From: CAYHPY01 sp964358485 | GTDB lineage: Bacteria > Elusimicrobiota > Elusimicrobia > UBA1565 > UBA9628 | Direction of reading: 5' to 3' | DNA length: 25,669 bases | Assembly (NCBI GenBank): GCA_964358485.1 | Contig: CAYHPY010000049.1 | Location: 1-25,669 of the forward strand | In this document: positions 20,390 to 25,669 of the stretch, one piece after another | Layout of the letters: each line of letters starts with the position of its first letter | How positions within the stretch are numbered: the stretch's first letter is position 1 | The notes under the pieces: model-generated | What the model was told of the DNA's origin: nothing | The model's input: only the letters and a program-made list of their open reading frames with translations | The model's database searches: none | Position numbers and translations under genes: made by a program

Positions 20390-20414
20390 CCCCGCCGCCC
20401 ATTTTTGCTAAAAT
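20386..20414 (+). promoter_or_regulatory. promoter of ctaA
   Basis: TTGACC (20386-20391), a 17-base spacer and TAAAAT (20409-20414), five of six matches in each box. Initiation near 20421 would leave about 6 bases before GTG 20427, with no Shine-Dalgarno. Confidence 0.7.
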
Positions 20415-20426
20415 CACCGTCGGCAC

Positions 20427-21242
20427 GTGACCATTTCCCGCTACTCCCACCTGACCGCCGGGGCCGCCTTTTTCCTGCTCTTTGCCGGAGGCCTGGTCAC
20501 TTCCACCGGCTCCGGCTTGGCCGTGCCCGACTGGCCCCTGGCCAACGGCCAGTATTTCCCGCCGATGAAGGGCGGAATTCTCTTTGAGCACGGCCACCGG
20601 ATCATCGCGGGGATCGTTGCCCTCCTGACTCTCGGCTTGGCCGCCTGGTCCCAGCGGAGGGCCGTCGCCCGGCCGGTTCGGATTTTCGCGGTCATCGCCG
20701 CCGGGGCCATTCTCGTCCAGGCCGTTCTGGGCGGAGTCACGGTTCTTTACGGCCTCTCCAAGCCCGTCTCGATCCTCCACGCCTGCCTGGGGCAAGGGGT
20801 GTTCGCGCTCCTGGTCGCGGCCGCGCAGGAAGCCGCCGGCCCCGTTCGGGGAGGATCCGAGGTTCGAAGCGGCACTTCGACTTTGGGCTTGATCTTGATA
20901 GCCGCTTTGTTCGGACAATTGGCGGCCGGCGCCGTCCTGCGGCATTTCGGTTTCGGCCTTCCCTGGCATCTGCTCGGCGCGGCCGCGGTGGTCGCCGCCG
21001 CGGGGGCGGTGTGTTGGAGAACTTTCGGCGGGGTGGCGGAGCCGCTTGTGGGGCCGGTCATGGTGATCGCGGGAGCCGTGCCGGTCCAATTGTTTTTGGG
21101 AGTCGTCGCGCTCGTGTTCCGCATGCGCGAGCGCGCTCCGGGCGCCGTCATTCCCAGCCTCCATTTGGCGGTCGGGGCCTTGCTCCTGGGCGCCGCCGTG
21201 ACCTGGACCGTCCGCGCCCGTTCCCTGGAACGGACTCCTTGA
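20427..21242 (+). CDS. ctaA: haem A synthase CtaA
   Basis: A 271-residue, eight-helix membrane enzyme that oxidises the C8 methyl of haem O to the formyl of haem A for aa3-type cytochrome oxidases. The N-terminal half has GGLVTSTGSGLAVPDWPLAN near 21-40 and EHGHR at 54-58 (His55, His57), the classic CtaA signature. His118 in ILHACLG, then His181 and His246 (SLHLAVG) in the second half, supply the remaining candidate haem ligands. The charged FRMRERAPGA loop precedes the last helix pair. GTG 20427 is placed by the promoter just upstream. Its stop overlaps the likely TTG start of ctaB. The pair converts haem B to haem O to haem A. Confidence 0.93.
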   Translation: MTISRYSHLTAGAAFFLLFAGGLVTSTGSGLAVPDWPLANGQYFPPMKGGILFEHGHRIIAGIVALLTLGLAAWSQRRAVARPVRIFAVIAAGAILVQAVLGGVTVLYGLSKPVSILHACLGQGVFALLVAAAQEAAGPVRGGSEVRSGTSTLGLILIAALFGQLAAGAVLRHFGFGLPWHLLGAAAVVAAAGAVCWRTFGGVAEPLVGPVMVIAGAVPVQLFLGVVALVFRMRERAPGAVIPSLHLAVGALLLGAAVTWTVRARSLERTP

Positions 21243-22087
21243 GCGGTTCCGTGCTTAGGCCCTATTGGGAGTTGTCCAAGCCCAGGATCGTCCTGATGGT
21301 GCTTATCACGACCGCCATCGGCTTCCGTTTGGGCGGCGGCAGGGATTGGGCCCGGCTGGGCTGGACCTTGCTGGCCACCGCGCTCTGCGCGGCCGCTTCG
21401 GGGACTCTCAATCAATTCATCGAGGCGCGGCGGGACGGGCTGATGACGCGCACGCGCACCCGCCCCCTTCCACAGGGCCGCGTCGGTCCGGGGGCCGCCT
21501 TGGTCTTCGGCCTGCTTTGCGGAGAGATTTCCCTGGCCATATATTTTTGGAAGGTCAACGCCTTGGCGGCGACCTTGGCTTCCCTGAGCCTCGGCCTCTA
21601 TGTCCTTTTTTACACGCCCCTCAAACCCCTGACCCCCAACAGCACTTGGCCCGGAGCGGCGGCCGGGGCCATCCCCCCGATGATCGGCTGGGCGGCGGCG
21701 TCGGGGGAGTTGACCGCCGGGGCCTGGATTCTTTTCGCCATCCAGTTTTTCTGGCAGATCCCGCATTTTTTGGCCATTTTCTGGCTCTACCGGGAGGAAT
21801 ACGCGAAGGCGGGGTATCGGGTTCTCCCCGTTCTGGACCCCAAGGGGGAGAGAACCGCGATCCAGATTTCCCTCAATTCCATGGCCTTGCTTGGGTGCAG
21901 CGTGCTTCCCGTCTCCTTGGGGATGGCCGGAATCGGGTACGGCTTCGGGGCCTTGCTCCTGGGGACGGTATTCCTGGCCTTCGGGGTCAAAGTCGGCCTG
22001 TCCCTGCGGGCGGTGGACGCGCGCCGGTTGTTTTTGGCCTCGATCGTGTATTTGCCGGCGGTGTTTGGGCTGTTATTAATTGGTTGA
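21239..22087 (+). CDS. ctaB: protohaem IX farnesyltransferase CtaB
   Basis: A 282-residue UbiA-type prenyltransferase that attaches farnesyl to haem B, giving haem O. The N-terminal YWELSKPRIV is the family's opening. The first Asp-rich motif region reads NQFIEARRDGLMTRTRTRPLP, where the usual N..D...D is N..E...D. The loop PQIPHF-like block appears as FFWQIPHFLAIFWLYREEYAKAG, followed by PVLDPKGERTA. Nine helices are expected. I place the start at TTG 21239, which overlaps the ctaA stop as TTGA. GTG 21251 is the alternative, four residues shorter. Neither has a Shine-Dalgarno. Enzyme and upstream gene act in sequence in haem A synthesis. Confidence 0.92.
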   Translation: MSGSVLRPYWELSKPRIVLMVLITTAIGFRLGGGRDWARLGWTLLATALCAAASGTLNQFIEARRDGLMTRTRTRPLPQGRVGPGAALVFGLLCGEISLAIYFWKVNALAATLASLSLGLYVLFYTPLKPLTPNSTWPGAAAGAIPPMIGWAAASGELTAGAWILFAIQFFWQIPHFLAIFWLYREEYAKAGYRVLPVLDPKGERTAIQISLNSMALLGCSVLPVSLGMAGIGYGFGALLLGTVFLAFGVKVGLSLRAVDARRLFLASIVYLPAVFGLLLIG

Positions 22088-22113
22088 CGGAAACAGCTAG
22101 AAAAAGCTATATT
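22084..22113 (+). promoter_or_regulatory. strong promoter upstream of the PuuD-like membrane gene
   Basis: TTGACG (22084-22089), an 18-base spacer and TATATT (22108-22113) lie in an AT-rich patch unlike the surrounding DNA. A leader of about 27 bases follows, with GGAG (22137-22140) six bases before ATG 22147, so this gene is not leaderless. Confidence 0.65.
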
Positions 22114-22146
22114 TAACATAACAAATTTACAATATCGGAGATTGAA

Positions 22147-22758
22147 ATGTACATCAACGCTGAAATTCTAGTGCGCTGGCTCCACGTCTGGGCCGGGATC
22201 ATCTGGATCGGGCATCTTTATTTCTTCAATTTCGTCAACATTCCCTTCCAGGGGACCATGGACGACGCGACGAAAAAACTCGTCAATCCCCAATTGATGC
22301 CGCGGGCCCTCTGGTGGTTCCGTTGGGGCGCGATGGCCACTTTCGTCTCCGGGTTGGTCATTTTCACTATGAACTACATGTATATGGGGGCGGGGCGCTA
22401 CGGCCCGAATTTCAACTTCCACAGCCCGGACGGCCTGACCACGCGCGCGGCGATCATCCTTTTCGGGATGCTGCTCGGCACGATCATGTGGTTCAACGTC
22501 TGGTTCGTGATCTGGCCGGCGCAGAAAGCCCTGTTGACCGGGCAGGTTCCGGCCGACCAGGTTCCCGTCGTCCGCGCCCGGGCCGGAAAGTTTTCCAAGA
22601 TCAACACCTACCTCTCGGGGCCCATGCTCTTCGGAATGCTGGGAGCTCAGCACTACCACGTGGCCGGACCGGCGACCTTCGCGGCCTTTTTGGCCGTGGG
22701 CGCCGTGGCGGCGTGGGTGGCCTACGCGCATGCCGGAAAGGTGGGAAAGCTCACCTAG
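22147..22758 (+). CDS. integral membrane protein related to the PuuD/Urate_ox_N domain
   Basis: A 203-residue protein with about five membrane helices. The opening, MYINAEILVRWLHVWAGIIWIGHLYFFNFV, carries His13 and His23 in a pattern like CopD and the N-terminal domain of the membrane urate hydroxylase PuuD (PF06181). PALMPRALWWFRWGA-like and MWFNVWFVIWPAQK blocks also match that domain in memory. PuuD has a C-terminal cytochrome c, and none is present here. No urate genes are nearby, so urate oxidation should not be assumed; it may bind haem or copper and serve respiration. Its location between ctaB and tatA agrees with a respiratory membrane role. It has its own promoter and a good Shine-Dalgarno. 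Confidence 0.75.
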   Translation: MYINAEILVRWLHVWAGIIWIGHLYFFNFVNIPFQGTMDDATKKLVNPQLMPRALWWFRWGAMATFVSGLVIFTMNYMYMGAGRYGPNFNFHSPDGLTTRAAIILFGMLLGTIMWFNVWFVIWPAQKALLTGQVPADQVPVVRARAGKFSKINTYLSGPMLFGMLGAQHYHVAGPATFAAFLAVGAVAAWVAYAHAGKVGKLT

Positions 22759-22767
22759 GAGACCAAG

Positions 22768-22929
22768 ATGCCAAACCTCGGATACGGCGAACTTCTTCTG
22801 ATCACGGTGGTGGCCCTGCTGTTGTTCGGCCCCAATAAAATCCCGGAGCTGGCCCGCTCCCTCGGCCGGGCGGTGAACTCGTTCAAGTCCGGCCTGCGCG
22901 AGGGCCTTGAAGAAGGACCCAAAGCCTAA
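22768..22929 (+). CDS. tatA: TatA/TatE-type Tat translocase subunit
   Basis: A 53-residue protein with one N-terminal helix (about 8-19), the FGP hinge at 20-22 and an amphipathic helix IPELARSLGRAVNSFKSGLREG behind it (split at residue 44). It polymerises to form the export pore for folded proteins. The tail is very short, which suggests TatA rather than TatB. AGGAGA (22757-22762) lies five bases before the ATG and overlaps the upstream gene's stop. The gene overlaps the next one by 23 bases. tatC follows it one gene downstream. No separate tatB is in the window. Confidence 0.9.
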   Translation: MPNLGYGELLLITVVALLLFGPNKIPELARSLGRAVNSFKSGLREGLEEGPKA

Positions 22930-23311
22930 AATAACGGTCTTCGCGGCCGGGTGCTTCAACCGCGTCCACGCGGGGCACCTGGCCATGTTGCGAACCGCCC
23001 GCCTGCTCGGAGACCGCCTGATCGTGATCTTGGCCAACGACGCCCACAATCGAAAGCCCGGCGCCGTCGATTCCCGCCGCCGGGCGGCGTGGATCGAGTC
23101 CCTGGGCCTGGCCGACAAGGTCGTCGTCGGCGGGGCGGAGGGTTTCGCGGCCACCCTGCGGCGGGAACGCCCGGACATCGTGGTCCTGGGCTACGATCAG
23201 CGCCTGCCCGACGAGGAAACGGTCCGGACCGCCCGGGAAATGGGCGTGGAGATTCGCCGCCTGCCGTGGTATCCGGGCCGCACGACGGTGCTCCGGGGAT
23301 CGTCCCGGTGA
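22907..23311 (+). CDS. nucleotidyltransferase, FAD-synthase (RibL)-like
   Basis: A 134-residue protein of the cytidylyltransferase-like family. The N-terminal VFAAGCFNRVHAGHLAML holds the HxGH nucleotide motif (His21-His24). LGYDQ at 94-98 and RTTVL at 125-129 resemble the archaeal FAD synthase RibL and glycerol-3-phosphate cytidylyltransferase. The reaction is probably adenylyl or cytidylyl transfer to a phosphorylated substrate such as FMN. The middle is divergent (DSRRRAAWIESL), so the substrate is open. TTG 22907 is the frame's first start and overlaps tatA by 23 bases; no strong Shine-Dalgarno is visible. Its stop overlaps the tatC start as GTGA. It sits between tatA and tatC, so it is co-transcribed with the Tat genes. 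Confidence 0.75.
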   Translation: MKKDPKPKITVFAAGCFNRVHAGHLAMLRTARLLGDRLIVILANDAHNRKPGAVDSRRRAAWIESLGLADKVVVGGAEGFAATLRRERPDIVVLGYDQRLPDEETVRTAREMGVEIRRLPWYPGRTTVLRGSSR

Positions 23312-24030
23312 TCGGCTCTTCGGCTCCCGAAAAACCCCTCTTGAGGGTCGAGGACCCTCCCCAGACCTTGGTGGAGCACCTCACCGAACTGCGGACCCGC
23401 CTCATTTGGTCCCTGCTGGCCGTCGGGGCGGCGTCCGTCGCCGTTTACCCCTGGTCCGGGGCCCTTTTGTCCCGCCTGGCGCGTCCGGCCGGAACCCTGT
23501 TTTTCAACGCCCCGGCCGACGCGTTCTTGACGCGCCTGCGCGTGGCCGTCTTCGCGGGATTTGCCCTGGCCCTGCCGGTGGTCCTGGCCCAAGTTTGGCT
23601 CTTCACGGCCCGCGCCATGGAGCCGCGGTGGCGGAGCGCCGTCGGGCGCCTGCTGCCCTTGTCCTATGTCCTGTTCCTGTGCGGCGCGGGGCTGGCGTTT
23701 TTCGTCGTGGCCCCGGCGGCGGTGCGCTTTCTGATCGCCTTCGGCTCCGACGACATCCGCCCCCTGCTGTCCCTGGGCGCCTACGTCTCGTTCGTCACGG
23801 ACCTGATGCTTTCCTTCGGGGCCGTCTTTCAGCTTCCGCTGGTCCTGGTGGGCCTCAACCGGGCGGGCCTGGTGTCCCGGAAGTTTCTTTCGGAGCGGCG
23901 CCGCCTGGCGTGGTTCTTGGCCGTGGTCGGGGCCGCGGTTTTGACGCCGGGACCGGACGTGGTTTCCCAGGCGGCCTTGGCCCTGCCGGCCGGCGCCTTG
24001 TTTGAGTTGACCCTCCTCTCTTTGGCCTGA
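23308..24030 (+). CDS. tatC: Sec-independent protein translocase TatC
   Basis: A 240-residue, six-helix core of the Tat receptor that recognises twin-arginine signal peptides. HLTELRTRL at 24-32 is the conserved N-terminal signature. The first periplasmic loop and second helix follow with the ALPVVLAQVWLFTARAMEPRW block. GAVFQLPLVLVGLNRAGLVS and AVLTPGPDVVSQAALALPAG near the end are also family marks. The frame is open far upstream, but the start is taken as GTG 23308, overlapping the previous stop. The TGA overlaps the next ATG by one base (TGATG). Confidence 0.93.
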   Translation: MIGSSAPEKPLLRVEDPPQTLVEHLTELRTRLIWSLLAVGAASVAVYPWSGALLSRLARPAGTLFFNAPADAFLTRLRVAVFAGFALALPVVLAQVWLFTARAMEPRWRSAVGRLLPLSYVLFLCGAGLAFFVVAPAAVRFLIAFGSDDIRPLLSLGAYVSFVTDLMLSFGAVFQLPLVLVGLNRAGLVSRKFLSERRRLAWFLAVVGAAVLTPGPDVVSQAALALPAGALFELTLLSLA

Positions 24031-25244
24031 TGCCCTCCCGACGGCTGTCCTCCTTTTTCCTTCTGACCTATTTTGCCCAGGGAATGGGGGGGCTGGTCTT
24101 CGAACCCCTGTCCTACTGGCTCAAGGACGGCTACGGGATGGGCCCCGGGGCGGCCGCGTCCTTCACGGCATGGATGACCCTGCCTTTTCTGCTCAAGCCC
24201 CTTTTCGGCCTGGCGGCCGATTTTTTCCCGATCGGAGGCCGCCGGAGAAAACCCCACGCCCTGCTTTCGGCGGGGCTCTGGGCGGGTTGCTGGCTGCTGC
24301 TGGCCGCGCGCCGTCCCGGCGGGGCCGCGGCCCTGCTGGGCCTGCTGATCCTGGCCAATTGCGGGACCGTGATGGCCGACGTCGTCTGCGACGGATTGAT
24401 GGTGGAGCGCGGGCGGGCCGAAGGCCGGACCGGGACTTTCCAGGCCCTGCAGATCGGCGCGCTCTATTGCGGGCTCGTCGTTTCGGGGCTGGGAGGGGGC
24501 TGGCTGTCGTCCCACGCCACCCCCGCCCAGGTCTTCGCCCTGGGGGCGGTTTTTCCGGCGCTGGCCATCGGGGCGGCGCTCCTCATCGACGAGGAGCCGA
24601 GCGCCGCGCGGGCCCGGGACGGGGCCCAAAACTTGTGGCTCTTTCTCAGGTCGGGCCAGTTTTGGAGGATCGCCGCGTTCATTTTCCTTTGGAGCTTCAA
24701 CCCGTCCCTGGGCACCGCGCAATTCTATTTCCAGACCGAGACGCTCAAGCTGGACCCGGTCACCATCGGCGCCCTGGCCACCTTAGGGGGCGGGGCCGGC
24801 ATCCTTGGGGCGGCGTTGTTCGGCAAGGCCTCCGCCGCCGGGGCCTCCGCGCTTCTTTCTCCGCGAACCGCGGCCCTCGCCTGGGCCGGGGCTTCGTTGG
24901 CGGCCCTGTTTTACTCCGGGCCGGCCTCGGCGGCGGTTTTGACAGTCTTCCTGGGCTGCGTGGGAACTTTTTTCCGGTTGGCCTTGATGGATTTGGCCGC
25001 GCGCTCCTGCCCCGTTTTGGGCGAGGCCACCGCCTTCGCGGCCCTGATGTCGGTGTTCAATCTTGCGGCTTGGGCTTCCAACACGGCGGGGGGCTGGGGC
25101 TTTGAGTGGCTTTCGCGCGCGTTTCCCGCCTCCGGGGGGCGGGCGGCCTGGACGGGCCTCGTGCTGGCCGGGGCGCTATGTACTTTGCTGGCCGCCTGGC
25201 CTTTGTCCGCCGGTCAGGGGACGATGCGGCGCGCGCCCAAGTAA
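24030..25244 (+). CDS. BT1/folate-biopterin-type MFS transporter
   Basis: A 404-residue major facilitator protein with about 12 membrane helices. The opening YFAQGMGGLVFEPLSYWLKD, the WMTLPFLLKPLFGLAADFFP block near 50-69, and FNPSLGTAQFYFQTETLKL near 226-245 (split here) fit the BT1 family of pteridine or folate carriers and its bacterial relatives. A basic loop RRRKPH follows helix 2, as usual for MFS. The substrate in bacteria is generally unproven. Expression is coupled to tatC by TGATG, although I see no functional link. Its last 31 bases overlap the converging NlpC/P60 gene. Confidence 0.8.
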   Translation: MPSRRLSSFFLLTYFAQGMGGLVFEPLSYWLKDGYGMGPGAAASFTAWMTLPFLLKPLFGLAADFFPIGGRRRKPHALLSAGLWAGCWLLLAARRPGGAAALLGLLILANCGTVMADVVCDGLMVERGRAEGRTGTFQALQIGALYCGLVVSGLGGGWLSSHATPAQVFALGAVFPALAIGAALLIDEEPSAARARDGAQNLWLFLRSGQFWRIAAFIFLWSFNPSLGTAQFYFQTETLKLDPVTIGALATLGGGAGILGAALFGKASAAGASALLSPRTAALAWAGASLAALFYSGPASAAVLTVFLGCVGTFFRLALMDLAARSCPVLGEATAFAALMSVFNLAAWASNTAGGWGFEWLSRAFPASGGRAAWTGLVLAGALCTLLAAWPLSAGQGTMRRAPK

Positions 25245-25669
25245 CGCGATTTGTAATAGCGCTTGCTGAGGTCGTCGGCCACCACTCCGCGCGACGATGA
25301 GGCGTGGATGAAGCGGGTCCCGTTGCGGGACACGAGCATGCCGACATGGGACACGCCGACTCCCATGGTGTTGAAGAACACCAAATCCCCTTCCCGCAGG
25401 TCGCTCCACTCGATCTTTTTCCCGGTGGCCCATTGCTGGCGGCTGACCCGCGGAATACCGACCTTGTTCTCCCCGTAGGAATTCTGGGTCAAGGCCGAGC
25501 AATCGATGCCCTTGCGGGTCGCGCCTCCCCAGACATAAGGCGTCCCCAGGTAGGATTTCACGGATCCCTCCAGGCCCGGCCACAGCTTGTTCATGGCGAT
25601 GCCCAATTCCTCGGGCGTGGGGGGCCGCTGAACGACCGGCCGGATGCGCGGAGGGGCTTTTTCAACGGG
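25214..25669 (-). CDS. NlpC/P60 cell-wall hydrolase, N-terminus beyond the window
   Basis: The visible part is about 151 residues with TGA at 25216-25214. The frame stays open to the window edge through a Pro/Arg-rich stretch, so the signal peptide and perhaps more are missing. A TTG at 25606 is only an internal candidate start. Catalytic residues are Cys in GIDCSAL, His in VSHVGML and the third polar His in RFIHASS, complete for the family. YLGTPYVWGGATRKG precedes the Cys as usual. These enzymes cut peptide stems of peptidoglycan. The gene converges on the BT1 transporter with a 31-base overlap. Confidence 0.88.
   Translation of the reverse strand, partial: PVEKAPPRIRPVVQRPPTPEELGIAMNKLWPGLEGSVKSYLGTPYVWGGATRKGIDCSALTQNSYGENKVGIPRVSRQQWATGKKIEWSDLREGDLVFFNTMGVGVSHVGMLVSRNGTRFIHASSSRGVVADDLSKRYYKSRYLGARRIVP

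Overview
The window is GC-rich, densely coded chromosomal DNA of a Gram-negative, aerobically respiring bacterium. This rests on an OmpA-type lipoprotein, an AsmA-family envelope protein, a Tat translocase and haem A biosynthesis (ctaA, ctaB). The lineage cannot be fixed from this stretch. A deltaproteobacterial-type or candidate-phylum genome is my guess only. Most start codons are set either by overlap with the preceding stop (ATGA, GTGA, TTGA, TGATG) or by a -10-like box a few bases upstream with no Shine-Dalgarno, which suggests many leaderless or very short-leader mRNAs.

Layout. 1-3273: tail of a Pro/Lys-rich protein, a BEM46-like alpha/beta hydrolase (minus), an AI-2E/PerM family membrane protein whose start codon overlaps the hydrolase's, and an OmpA-family coiled-coil lipoprotein. 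3274-5750: an accessory island with base and codon use unlike its surroundings. It holds a frameshifted CopG/BrnA-type antitoxin, a small membrane protein bracketed by inverted GTTAGACACA boxes, and an intact HigBA-like toxin-antitoxin pair with a textbook promoter and operator. Repeats, long palindromes and foldable elements resembling integron attC sites lie between them, and no integrase is in view. 5751-9015: AzgA-type purine permease (minus), rhomboid protease and an APC permease.

9016-15715: a palindrome-bearing gap, a good promoter, then three plus-strand genes: a large helical protein, an HD-GYP-like protein sharing its N-terminal module, and a 1074-residue AsmA-like protein with five tandem repeats of about 75 residues. 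15712-17120: a ferritin-like diiron protein with a tiny membrane protein (minus), divergent from a thioredoxin-like [2Fe-2S] ferredoxin. 17251-19625: a MEMO-family protein with an N-terminal PqqD-like region, downstream of a six-hairpin glycosidase-like protein (minus). 19658-22758: an exported protein-isoaspartate methyltransferase, then ctaA-ctaB, then a membrane protein related to the PuuD N-terminal domain under its own promoter. 22768-25669: tatA, a FAD-synthase-like nucleotidyltransferase, tatC and a BT1-type transporter in an overlapping operon, meeting an NlpC/P60 hydrolase head-on.

How the genes work together. ctaA and ctaB supply haem A for an aa3-type oxidase, and the Tat genes next door would export folded cofactor-bearing proteins. 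The three-gene set 9204-15715 looks like an envelope or signalling module of unknown job and is the best candidate here for undescribed biology. The island is the best candidate for mobile DNA.
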